Source: Acinetobacter sp. ANC 7912
Lineage (GTDB): Bacteria; Pseudomonadota; Gammaproteobacteria; Pseudomonadales; Moraxellaceae
Reading direction: 5' to 3'
DNA: 64,000 nt
Assembly: GCF_039862785.1 (NCBI RefSeq)
Contig: NZ_CP156795.1
Coordinates: forward strand, 2,170,001 to 2,234,000
Part shown: positions 7,417 through 15,070 of the stretch, one piece after another
How the letters are laid out: each line of letters starts with the position of its first letter
How positions within the stretch are numbered: the first letter of the stretch is position 1
Translations under genes and position numbers: made by a program
Notes under the pieces: generated by a model
Seen by the model: only the letters and a program-made list of their open reading frames with translations
Told to the model about the DNA's origin: nothing
Databases searched by the model: none

Positions 7417-8622
7417 CTAGTTTTCTTCAATCTTACTCGGTTTTTCATCAGCTTGCAGTGTTTTCACTTCGGATGGTTTCAGTTCAACATCTACATTCAT
7501 GTCTGAGGTTTCGATATTCACTGATCCGGTAGAAGCATCCTGTACTACCATAGCCTGTTGGCCGTACATCGCACTTTTTTCATAGAATTCACGTGCATGA
7601 CGAAGTAATACAACGATTACAGCTGCGACCGGCAGAGCAATCAGCATACCCAAGAAACCGGCTAATTGCGCACCAGCCAATACCGCGAATACTACAGCAA
7701 CCGGTGATAGACCAATTTTATCACCCAACAAAAATGGTTGCAGGATATAACCCTCTACGGCCTGTCCAACCATAAACACGATCCCTACCAGCACTAATTG
7801 CCACCAGTCGATGCCAAATTGGAATAAGGTCGCAACCATCGCTGCGATGATACCTACGGCAAAACCGAGGTAAGGAATAATACTGCACAGACCAGCCACC
7901 ATACCGATGATTAGACCAACTTCCAGACCTATTAGCTGCAAACCGACCGCGTAAACCACCCCAAGTAGAACCATCACCAAAAACTGGCCTTTCACAAAGG
8001 CACCCAGGACTTCATGACATTCACCCACAATTTCCATTGTGCTTTTTTCATAAGGTCGTGGAATGAGACGGCGTAAGCTATCGAGCATGCGCTCCCAGTC
8101 CAGCAAGAAATAGAAAGCAATAATCGGAATCAGAACAATGGTTCCACCAACCTGAATAAAGCTAATCCCAGATTGAGCCAGTTTCAGTGCCACGGCCTGA
8201 ATACTGTCAGCACTATAGTTAGTTTGCACATAATCCATCACCATATCAGAAATCTGTGCAGTATCGATTTCCATTGGAACCAGATTAAAAGTGCTAGATA
8301 ACCAAGGCAAAAATGTATAATTAATCCAGTGAATTCCGGCTGGAATACTGTCACGCGCATACATGAGCTGTTTCCACACCAATGGCACCAGATACCACAT
8401 TGCTAAAGTTAAAACCACACCAATCCCAATAAAAACAATACTGATAGAGAGCCAACGCGGCAGACCAATATGATGTAGGCGATTAACTAAAGGACTAAAG
8501 AGATAAGCGAGCAAAAATGCACCAACAAACGGAATGACCACAGGTTTCAGCAGGTATAACACCCACGCAATCAAGGCAATACCAGCCAGGATAAAAATGC
8601 GACGTAAGGTACGATCTACCAT
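7417..8622 (-). CDS. AI-2E family transporter (PerM-like permease)
   Basis: A 401-residue inner-membrane protein of the AI-2E/PerM family. It has an N-terminal pair of transmembrane helices, a long extracytoplasmic loop (about residues 90-150), and a C-terminal cluster with the family signatures 'GLCSIIPYLGFAVG' and 'LQPFLLGDKIGLSPVAVVFAVLAGAQLAGFLGM'-type sequence split over the last helices. The C-terminal 50 residues are hydrophilic and acidic. Family members have been proposed as autoinducer-2 exporters or Na+/H+ antiporters, so the substrate is not assignable. This gene is commonly found beside hda and purM, as here; purM is divergent, 134 bp away. Confidence 0.88.
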   Translation of the reverse strand: MVDRTLRRIFILAGIALIAWVLYLLKPVVIPFVGAFLLAYLFSPLVNRLHHIGLPRWLSISIVFIGIGVVLTLAMWYLVPLVWKQLMYARDSIPAGIHWINYTFLPWLSSTFNLVPMEIDTAQISDMVMDYVQTNYSADSIQAVALKLAQSGISFIQVGGTIVLIPIIAFYFLLDWERMLDSLRRLIPRPYEKSTMEIVGECHEVLGAFVKGQFLVMVLLGVVYAVGLQLIGLEVGLIIGMVAGLCSIIPYLGFAVGIIAAMVATLFQFGIDWWQLVLVGIVFMVGQAVEGYILQPFLLGDKIGLSPVAVVFAVLAGAQLAGFLGMLIALPVAAVIVVLLRHAREFYEKSAMYGQQAMVVQDASTGSVNIETSDMNVDVELKPSEVKTLQADEKPSKIEEN

Positions 8623-8723
8623 CTAATCTCGCCTTTTCTCTATTAATCGTTATAAAAAGTAAAATATTTTAATAAAGATAACATTTTAGGGCATAAATAA
8701 CATAAGAGTTTCGTATATTCAGG

Positions 8724-8729
8724 TATAAT
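8724..8729 (+). promoter_or_regulatory. Probable -10 element of the purMN promoter
   Basis: A perfect TATAAT lies 27 bp upstream of the purM start codon in the divergent purM/permease spacer. No good -35 hexamer is visible at the proper distance, so this is tentative. Confidence 0.45.
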
Positions 8730-8756
8730 CAGCGCCGCGAATGCGGAGACTTCATT

Positions 8757-9827
8757 ATGAGCAACTCAACTTCTACCCCAAACACTGGTTTAAGCTACAA
8801 AGATGCAGGTGTCGATATTGAAGCGGGCGACGCGTTAGTCGACCGTATCAAATCTGTCGCAAAGCGTACTTCCCGTCCTGAAGTTATGGGCGGCCTAGGT
8901 GGCTTTGGTGCACTTTGTAAAATCCCTAAAGGTTATGAAGAGCCTGTTCTCGTATCTGGCACCGATGGTGTTGGTACAAAATTACGTTTAGCACTGAATT
9001 TAAACCGTCATGACACCATTGGTCAGGATCTGGTAGCAATGTGTGTGAACGATCTTCTGGTGTGTGGTGCTGAACCACTGTTCTTCCTGGACTACTATGC
9101 AACGGGTCACCTGAATGTTGATGTTGCTGCAAATGTCGTGACTGGTATCGGTAAAGGGTGTGAGCTTGCAGGCTGTGCATTGGTAGGCGGTGAAACTGCT
9201 GAAATGCCAGGTATGTATGAAGGCGAAGACTATGACCTGGCAGGTTTCTGTGTCGGTGTCGTTGAGCAAAGCAAAATTATTGATGGTTCTAAAGTCAAAG
9301 CAGGTGATGTACTGATTGGTGTAGCTTCTTCAGGCGCTCACTCTAACGGTTACTCGCTGCTACGTAAAATTCTTGAAGTGAAGAATGTTGATTTAAACCA
9401 GCTCGTAGATGGGCGTCCTCTTGCTGATGCAGCAATGGAACCAACCCGTATCTATGTCAAATCGATTCTTAAACTGCTAAAACAGGTTGATGTGCATGCC
9501 ATGGCACACATCACTGGTGGTGGCTTGCCAGGCAACCTACCGCGTGTACTACCAAATGGTGCTCAAGCAGTGATTAATGAATCTTCTTGGGAATGGCCAG
9601 AACTGTTCAAACTGTTACAACGCGAAGGTGGTGTAGAACAGTTTGAAATGTACCGCACCTTCAACTGTGGCGTGGGCATGGTACTGGCTGTAGATGCCGC
9701 TGATGCGGATAAATCCATTGAAGTGCTAAACAACTTAGGCGAAAAAGCATGGGCAATGGGTCACATTGTGGACAATGCTGAGTCTGTAGAAGGCGCTGAT
9801 GAAAAAATCCGCGTGATCTTCGCATAA
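8757..9827 (+). CDS. purM: Phosphoribosylformylglycinamidine cyclo-ligase PurM
   Basis: AIR synthetase, the fifth step of purine synthesis: ATP-dependent ring closure of FGAM to aminoimidazole ribotide. At 356 residues it is close to the family length. The N-terminal '[17 protein letters not shown]' start, the ATP-binding '[13 protein letters not shown]', '[19 protein letters not shown]' and the C-terminal '[16 protein letters not shown]' are all typical. GGAGA lies about nine bases before the ATG. purN follows after four bases, forming the usual purMN operon. Confidence 0.97.
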   Translation: MSNSTSTPNTGLSYKDAGVDIEAGDALVDRIKSVAKRTSRPEVMGGLGGFGALCKIPKGYEEPVLVSGTDGVGTKLRLALNLNRHDTIGQDLVAMCVNDLLVCGAEPLFFLDYYATGHLNVDVAANVVTGIGKGCELAGCALVGGETAEMPGMYEGEDYDLAGFCVGVVEQSKIIDGSKVKAGDVLIGVASSGAHSNGYSLLRKILEVKNVDLNQLVDGRPLADAAMEPTRIYVKSILKLLKQVDVHAMAHITGGGLPGNLPRVLPNGAQAVINESSWEWPELFKLLQREGGVEQFEMYRTFNCGVGMVLAVDAADADKSIEVLNNLGEKAWAMGHIVDNAESVEGADEKIRVIFA

Positions 9828-9831
9828 TCGC

Positions 9832-10461
9832 ATGACTAAAATTGCTGTTCTTGTTTCAGGCAGTGGATCCAACCTGCAGGCCCTGATTGATGCCAATCTC
9901 TCAGGGCAAATTGTCGGGATAATTTCCAACAAGCCTGAAGCATATGCCTTAACCCGTGCCCAACAGGCTGGGATCCAGACTGCGGTGATTGAACACAAAC
10001 AGTATCCAAACCGCGAAGCTTTTGATGATGTCATGCATCAGCAACTGTTAGATTGGAATGTGGATCTGGTAGTACTGGCAGGCTTTATGCGAATTTTAAG
10101 TGAAAAATTTGTCAAAGCCTGGGAAGGGAAAATGGTCAATATCCATCCTTCCCTATTGCCAAACTACAAAGGCATGCATACCCATCAACGGGTACTGAAT
10201 ACTGGTGATGTCCTGCATGGCTGTACCGTACATTATGTGACAGCAGAACTGGATGCTGGTCAGGCACTGGCACAAGGCGTGTTAAAAGTATCCCATCAGG
10301 ATACTGCACATAGCTTGGCGCAGCGAGTACATGTACTTGAACATCTGATTTACCCTCAAGTGGTGGAATGGATCTGTACAGGTACCATTCAGCATACGGA
10401 AACTGGGGTGACTTATCGCGGTCAGCCGATGCATGAGCCGGTACAGTTCTGTAAATTTTAA
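9832..10461 (+). CDS. purN: Phosphoribosylglycinamide formyltransferase PurN
   Basis: GAR transformylase, the third step of purine synthesis, using 10-formyltetrahydrofolate. At 209 residues it is of normal size. The phosphate-binding start 'VSGSGSNLQALIDA', the catalytic segment 'MVNIHPSLLPNYKGMHTH' (Asn-His pair) and 'ELDAGQALAQG' (catalytic Asp) are intact. It starts four bases after purM and ends before a strong terminator at 10476-10503. Confidence 0.97.
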   Translation: MTKIAVLVSGSGSNLQALIDANLSGQIVGIISNKPEAYALTRAQQAGIQTAVIEHKQYPNREAFDDVMHQQLLDWNVDLVVLAGFMRILSEKFVKAWEGKMVNIHPSLLPNYKGMHTHQRVLNTGDVLHGCTVHYVTAELDAGQALAQGVLKVSHQDTAHSLAQRVHVLEHLIYPQVVEWICTGTIQHTETGVTYRGQPMHEPVQFCKF

Positions 10462-10475
10462 GTTTTAAACTGCAT

Positions 10476-10503
10476 AAAAAACGCATCCGAGGATGCGTTT
10501 TTT
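10476..10503 (+). terminator. purMN terminator
   Basis: AAAACGCATCC pairs with GGATGCGTTTT, followed by a T run. The IS605-type element begins only about 15 bp beyond it. Confidence 0.9.
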
Positions 10504-10525
10504 ATTTATCCCTTTAGCCGTAAAA

Positions 10526-10545
10526 CCTCGCCCTTCAGGGCGGGG
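10526..10545. repeat. Left-end subterminal hairpin of the IS605-type element
   Basis: CCTCGCCC pairs with GGGCGGGG (one G-T mismatch) around a short loop. TnpA of this family recognises such imperfect hairpins in single-stranded ends. Confidence 0.7.
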
Positions 10546-10595
10546 ATATAAGGCTGCAATCCGCTAGTCCCCCTTGTGGGGATTAGCTAGGATTG

Positions 10596-11009
10596 CTAAT
10601 GCGGTGTTTGCTGTTGTTGGATATATTGTTTAATAATCCCAATGGGAGCACCTCCACACGATGCAGCGAAATAACTAGGCGACCACAAAGCATTCCCCCA
10701 TAATTTGTTTTTAATTTCAGGGTGTTTAGTTCTTAAAATACGACTAGATGCACCTTTTAGGCTGTTAACCAAGCTAGAAATAGCTACTTTTGGTGGATAG
10801 TTCACAAGTAAATGAACATGATCATGCTCACCATCAAATTCTACCAACTTAGCTTCAAAGTCTAAGCAAATGCGCTTGAATACTTCATTCATAGTTTCGA
10901 GCATAGCTTTGGTAAAAACATCTCTACGATATTTAGCCACAAAGACTAAATGAACGTGCATATTAAAAACACAGTGACGACCTGTTCTAATCTCTTGACT
11001 ATTATCCAT
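10596..11009 (-). CDS. tnpA: IS200/IS605 family Y1 transposase TnpA
   Basis: A 137-residue HUH single-strand transposase. 'NMHVHLVFVAKYR' opens the fold, the metal-binding HUH is in 'GEHDHVHLLVNYPP', and the catalytic tyrosine is in 'GIIKQYIQQQ' near the C-terminus. All key residues are present, so it is likely active. The ATG at 11009 (MDNSQEIRTGRH) fits the family; ten upstream codons are open but would overlap the divergent tnpB start. It excises the element as a single-stranded circle. Confidence 0.94.
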   Translation of the reverse strand: MDNSQEIRTGRHCVFNMHVHLVFVAKYRRDVFTKAMLETMNEVFKRICLDFEAKLVEFDGEHDHVHLLVNYPPKVAISSLVNSLKGASSRILRTKHPEIKNKLWGNALWSPSYFAASCGGAPIGIIKQYIQQQQTPH

Positions 11010-11029
11010 AGACCAAATATATTTTAGTG

Positions 11030-12088
11030 ATGAAGACACTTAAATTACGCATAAAAGACAAACATTGCAAGGTGCTAGACCAATTGGCATCTGAAGTTAA
11101 TTTTGTCTGGAACTATGTCAATGATTTGTGTTTTAAACACTTGCAAAGAAAACAACAATTCTTTTCAGCTTACGATATTGCTAAATACACGAAAGGTACA
11201 TCAAAAGAGTGCAATTTGCACAGCCAAACCATACAGGCAGTTGCGGAAGAATTAGTTACTCGAAGAAAGCAATTTAAAAAAGCCAAGCTAAAATGGCGTG
11301 TCAGTAACAAAAAAAATGCTAGACGTTCTCTCGGTTGGATTCCATTTAAAAAAGTGGCGGTGAAATATGCCGATGGGTATGTCCAATACGGCAAGCATCA
11401 ATTCATGCTATGGGATAGTTACGGACTAAGTAAATACAATGTTAAAACAGGCTCGTTTGTCGAGGATAGCCGAGGGCGTTGGTATGTATGTCTTGTGGTT
11501 GATTCAATTAAAACAGAGAAAACCACCGCTAAAACCTCAATTGGCATTGATCTAGGACTCAAAGACCTTGCGACTTGCTCAGATGGTGTAAAGTTCAAAG
11601 CGCCTAAAATCTATCGTCAATATGAACAAAAACTTGGTATTGCTCAAAGAGCAAGAAATAAAAAACGTGTCAAAGCGATTCATGCCAAGATCAAAAATCT
11701 ACGTCAAAATATGCTGCATCAATTCAGTCATAAACTGGTGAATGAACATGCAGCCATCTTCGTTGGTAATGTGAATGCCAAAGCATTGGCACAGACAAAA
11801 TTAGCTAAGTCTGTACTCGATGCAGGTTGGACGACCTTAAGAACCATGCTCAAGTATAAATGCGAGAACGCAGGGGTATGGTATGAAGAAGTCAATGAAG
11901 CCTATACCACCCAAACTTGCTCGTGCTGCGGCTCACGCTCCAGTAGTCTGAAAGGTAGAGCAGGACTTGGAATAAGAGAATGGCAGTGTGTGGAGTGCGG
12001 TACATTCCACGATAGAGATATAAACTCAGCACTGAATATTCTTGCGCTCGGACATGGGCGTCTCGCAGGAGGAATCTCCGTCCTTTAG
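11030..12088 (+). CDS. tnpB: IS605 family TnpB RNA-guided nuclease, variant RuvC-II site
   Basis: A 352-residue OrfB/TnpB. The N-terminal helical domain ('FVWNYVNDLC') is followed by RuvC-I Asp174 ('GIDLGLKDLATCSDG'), a bridge-helix-like basic region, a zinc ribbon (CSCCG ... CVECG, residues about 296-320) and RuvC-III Asp330 ('HDRDINSALNIL'). The canonical RuvC-II glutamate is missing: the aligned segment is 'IFVGNVNAKAL' with Gly246. A nearby Glu290 ('EVNEAYTTQTC') stands where many TnpB proteins have proline. Clades with rearranged TnpB active sites are known, so it may still cleave. The ATG at 11030 is used; a GTG one codon earlier is in frame. Confidence 0.93.
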   Translation: MKTLKLRIKDKHCKVLDQLASEVNFVWNYVNDLCFKHLQRKQQFFSAYDIAKYTKGTSKECNLHSQTIQAVAEELVTRRKQFKKAKLKWRVSNKKNARRSLGWIPFKKVAVKYADGYVQYGKHQFMLWDSYGLSKYNVKTGSFVEDSRGRWYVCLVVDSIKTEKTTAKTSIGIDLGLKDLATCSDGVKFKAPKIYRQYEQKLGIAQRARNKKRVKAIHAKIKNLRQNMLHQFSHKLVNEHAAIFVGNVNAKALAQTKLAKSVLDAGWTTLRTMLKYKCENAGVWYEEVNEAYTTQTCSCCGSRSSSLKGRAGLGIREWQCVECGTFHDRDINSALNILALGHGRLAGGISVL

Positions 12089-12105
12089 GTCGGAGAGGAT
12101 GTCAA
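11960..12105 (+). ncRNA. Probable omegaRNA (TnpB guide RNA scaffold)
   Basis: In IS200/IS605 elements the guide RNA scaffold comes from the 3' part of tnpB and the right end, and the guide is read from the flanking DNA. Here the tnpB 3' end, the right-end hairpin at 12076-12095 and the TCAA at 12102-12105 are arranged that way. The guide would start at 12106. The 5' limit is a guess. Confidence 0.5.
12076..12095. repeat. Right-end hairpin of the IS605-type element
   Basis: CTCCG(T)CC pairs with GG(T)CGGAG around TTTA, with one internal mismatch. It lies between the tnpB coding end and the terminal TCAA. Confidence 0.7.
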
Positions 12106-12116
12106 AACAGAATACT

Positions 12117-12917
12117 TTAAGACTGCTTTTGAATTAGCTGTTTAATCAGTTCCGCGACTTCCAATGGTTGCTCCAGCGGGAACATATGTCCTCCCTGAAA
12201 CACTTCAAAAGGAATCCCAAACTTTTTCTGCATTTTTTGTGGAAAATTGCGTGCTAAAAATGGCCCTTTTTTCGCAACAATCTGCTGTACAGGTACTTGA
12301 GGTTTGGCTTGAGGAAGCCACCATAGCGATGGATTGGTTCGGAAAATTTTTACTTCGTCCATTTTCGGGATGGTAAGCTCCACTCCGCCCCGCACTCGGT
12401 CTTCAACTAACGCATAGTCCATATAGGCTTGAAAGCAATCTGGATCAAAATCCTGATAGAAACCTTTAGGACGCAATAATTCAGCTGCCTGTTCACGTGA
12501 TTCCCAATGATCACGACGGCGTCTGGACAATCCTGCCGGAGACATCTGATCCAGTGCTCTAAGCTTGAATAGCTTGGCAATATGCAAAGCAAATGCTTCC
12601 TTACCCATAATCATCGGAGGATCCAGCATAACCACCTGACTAAACAGTTCAGGCTGTTTTAAAGCTGCCTGAAAAGTTAACACCGAACCTAATGAATGCC
12701 CCAATCCAATGACCGGTCGACCTTTAGCTTGACGGACGATACTATCCACTACCTGCTGGGTGAGGCTTTTCCAGTGATTATCGATCGGATAACGTTTGTC
12801 TGGACCCAAAAGTGGCACATAGATAATATCAAACTCACCTTTTAAGCTATCAAAAAGTTTCTGATAGACGCGAGAAGGTACCCCATTGGCGTGCGCAAAA
12901 TGAATCAGTGGCTTCAT
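12117..12917 (-). CDS. Alpha/beta hydrolase
   Basis: A 266-residue alpha/beta hydrolase fold protein. The nucleophile elbow is 'GLGHSLGSVLTF' (Ser about 94) and the catalytic histidine is in 'FQGGHMFPLEQP' near the C-terminus. The oxyanion region 'FAHANGVPSRVYQKLFDSL' is close to the N-terminus. There is no signal peptide, so it is cytoplasmic. The start codon overlaps the stop of sppA by four bases (ATGA), so the two genes are translationally coupled. The substrate is unknown. The IS605-type element ends 11 bp beyond its stop codon. Confidence 0.85.
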   Translation of the reverse strand: MKPLIHFAHANGVPSRVYQKLFDSLKGEFDIIYVPLLGPDKRYPIDNHWKSLTQQVVDSIVRQAKGRPVIGLGHSLGSVLTFQAALKQPELFSQVVMLDPPMIMGKEAFALHIAKLFKLRALDQMSPAGLSRRRRDHWESREQAAELLRPKGFYQDFDPDCFQAYMDYALVEDRVRGGVELTIPKMDEVKIFRTNPSLWWLPQAKPQVPVQQIVAKKGPFLARNFPQKMQKKFGIPFEVFQGGHMFPLEQPLEVAELIKQLIQKQS

Positions 12918-13936
12918 TGCATTTTAGCTTGACTTTCTGTGCTGAGTTTTTGTGCAACAGAGGTTGCAATACCTTCACCGAAAGAAGCACCCATACGACC
13001 AAGAACAGACTCCAATGGACTATATTCAATGGTGTAATTTAGGGCTTTTTCAGTTTTTAGCTCGCGTTTCAGTGTCTGCAAACTACCGGTACGATCTGCA
13101 ATACCGAGTTTAACTGCCTGATCACCCGTCCAAAACAGGCCAGAGAAAATAGCTGGATCTTTCGATTTCAGCTTGGCACCACGCCCCTGTTTCACCGCAT
13201 TGATAAAGTGAGCATGGACATTATCCAGCACCCCCTGAACATGTGCCTTTTGAGCAGCATCGACTGGTTGGGTCATGGATAAAATTGCTTTGTTTTCACC
13301 TGAGGTCATCGTGCGGTCTTCCACACCCAATTTCTGCATCAGGTTATTCACACCATAGTTCGGCATAATTACCCCGATCGAACCGACCAGACTCGATGGA
13401 TTGACGATAATTTCATCTGCTGCTGAAGCAATGTAGTAAGCACCTGAAGCACCTGTATCACCAATCACTGCATAAAGTTTTTTCTGCGGATACTGTTTTT
13501 TCAGATACTGGATTTCCTGCCAGATTTCATCAGACTGTACCGGTGAACCGCCCGGAGAGTTGATATTCAATACGACAGCTTTGACCTGTTTATTGGCATA
13601 AGCTTTTTTCAGCGACTTGATCGTGTTGTTGCTATTTACGCTTTGTTTATCGGCTGCGATGGTACCTATAATATCAATCACTGCGAGATGCTCACCCGAG
13701 GTGGTACTGACATCCGTCGAACTGGTACTACAGCTTTTACCCATTAGCAGAATAATAAACAACAAATAAGCAAAAGTCAGGAATTTAAAAAAGATCCCCC
13801 AACGACGGGCGCGTCGCTGTTCTTCTACTGAAGCAAGTACTGCTTTTTCCAGCAGTTTCCACTCTGGGCCTGTCGGTTGTTGAGGCTGTGGTGTAGTTTG
13901 TTTTTGATTATCAGGTTTTGGTGGCCAATCGGACAT
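12914..13936 (-). CDS. sppA: Signal peptide peptidase SppA-type S49 serine protease
   Basis: A 340-residue single-domain S49 peptidase, the short form of SppA, which degrades cleaved signal peptides. A cytoplasmic Pro/Gln-rich tail is followed by one transmembrane helix (about residues 48-66, 'FLTFAYLLFIILLMG') and a periplasmic catalytic domain. The catalytic serine is in 'GDTGASGAYYIASAADEI'. The general-base lysine is probably in 'MTSGENKAILSMTQPVD'. The motif 'NINSPGGSPVQSDEIW' is also typical. The ATG at 13936 is chosen; an in-frame ATG two codons earlier is equally possible. Confidence 0.9.
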   Translation of the reverse strand: MSDWPPKPDNQKQTTPQPQQPTGPEWKLLEKAVLASVEEQRRARRWGIFFKFLTFAYLLFIILLMGKSCSTSSTDVSTTSGEHLAVIDIIGTIAADKQSVNSNNTIKSLKKAYANKQVKAVVLNINSPGGSPVQSDEIWQEIQYLKKQYPQKKLYAVIGDTGASGAYYIASAADEIIVNPSSLVGSIGVIMPNYGVNNLMQKLGVEDRTMTSGENKAILSMTQPVDAAQKAHVQGVLDNVHAHFINAVKQGRGAKLKSKDPAIFSGLFWTGDQAVKLGIADRTGSLQTLKRELKTEKALNYTIEYSPLESVLGRMGASFGEGIATSVAQKLSTESQAKMQ

Positions 13937-14062
13937 AAACAATCCAACACATAATTATATTATGCCCATTATATACACTGATTGAGGTAATTCTGTCTAA
14001 ATGGATCGTTTTATCCTATAATAATTTTCTATTATTCCTTATTTGTGATTCACTTAACCTCA

Positions 14063-15070
14063 ATGTCTGCATCAAGCTCAAACAATTCCACCTATGGTTT
14101 GCTTAAATTTGTCAGCCGACTTCCGCTTCCTGTCATGCGATTCATGGCAAGCAGTCTTGCAGGCATTGTAAATTTATTAAAGACCTCTAAAACCTCTGAA
14201 CAGATTCGATTCAATCTGAAAATCAGTTTACCTGAACTTTCAGAAGAAGAACGCGAAAGGGTAACGCGTGCTGCAATCCGCAATGAGCTGATGTCTTATT
14301 TCGAGTTTTTCAATATTTGGGGAAGTAGTAATGAAAAGAATATTGAGCGTATCCATAAAGTAGAAGGTGAAGGTCTACTTAAAGAAGCTTTATCCGCTCA
14401 AAAAGGATTGGTATTGGTCGTTCCACATTTTGGTACCTGGGAAATCATGAATGCTTATATGGCCCAGTATACCCAAATGAGCATCATGTATAAGCCAGTC
14501 AAAGATCCTGCTGCCGATGAATTTGTACGTGAAGCACGTAGCCGTGAACAGGCAAGCTTACTGCCGACTGATGAAAGTGGAGTTCGTCAGATTTTTAAAG
14601 CCTTAAAGCAAGGCGGTACTACTGTGATTTTGCCAGATCATACACCAAATGTCGGGGGTGAATATATTCCTTTCTTTGGTGTCCCACTCAGTTCCAGTAA
14701 TCTTACTGCCAAACTGATTCAGAAAACCAAGGCCAAGTGCCTGTTCCTCTATGCCATGCGTAACCATAATGGTGGGTTTGACATGTTTATAGAACCCTTG
14801 GATGAGCAAATTTATACAGCCACAGCAAATCAAGGTACGGAAATTATCTTTAAAAAAATGGAAGAGCTGATCCAGCGTTATCCAGAACATTATCACTGGA
14901 GCTATAAACGTTTTAAAGCCCATCATTTGCTAGGTAATATTTATAATATTCCACATGAAGAAGCCTTGATAAAAATCAATGATCTCCGTAAAGCTTACCA
15001 AGATAAACAAGCACAGCTTGCTCTAGAAACAAAACAAAATCCTATTGCTTCTACTCAGGCTGAAATCTAG
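14063..15070 (+). CDS. Lipid A biosynthesis acyltransferase (LpxL/LpxM family)
   Basis: A 335-residue late acyltransferase that transfers an acyl chain from acyl-ACP to the lipid A precursor at the inner membrane. The HX4E catalytic motif is 'PHFGTWE', with further family blocks 'SIMYKPVKDPAADEFV', 'ILPDHTPNVGGEYIPFFGVP' and 'HYHWSYKRFK'. An amphipathic N-terminal segment likely anchors it. Whether it is the LpxL or the LpxM paralogue cannot be told here. An in-frame GTG at 14045 is an alternative start; neither has a strong Shine-Dalgarno. Its 3' end overlaps convergent comEC by 20 bp. Confidence 0.88.
   Translation: MSASSSNNSTYGLLKFVSRLPLPVMRFMASSLAGIVNLLKTSKTSEQIRFNLKISLPELSEEERERVTRAAIRNELMSYFEFFNIWGSSNEKNIERIHKVEGEGLLKEALSAQKGLVLVVPHFGTWEIMNAYMAQYTQMSIMYKPVKDPAADEFVREARSREQASLLPTDESGVRQIFKALKQGGTTVILPDHTPNVGGEYIPFFGVPLSSSNLTAKLIQKTKAKCLFLYAMRNHNGGFDMFIEPLDEQIYTATANQGTEIIFKKMEELIQRYPEHYHWSYKRFKAHHLLGNIYNIPHEEALIKINDLRKAYQDKQAQLALETKQNPIASTQAEI

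Larger units (their letters stand above)
10519..12105. mobile_element. IS200/IS605-family element with divergent tnpA and tnpB
   Basis: A Y1 transposase gene (minus) and a tnpB gene (plus) diverge from about 11020, as in IS605/IS608. The left end has a G+C hairpin (10526-10545) and the right end a second hairpin (12076-12095) followed by TCAA at 12102-12105, a typical right cleavage tetranucleotide for this family. There is no target duplication, as expected. The left boundary is approximate because the cleavage tetranucleotide is not certain. Confidence 0.85.
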
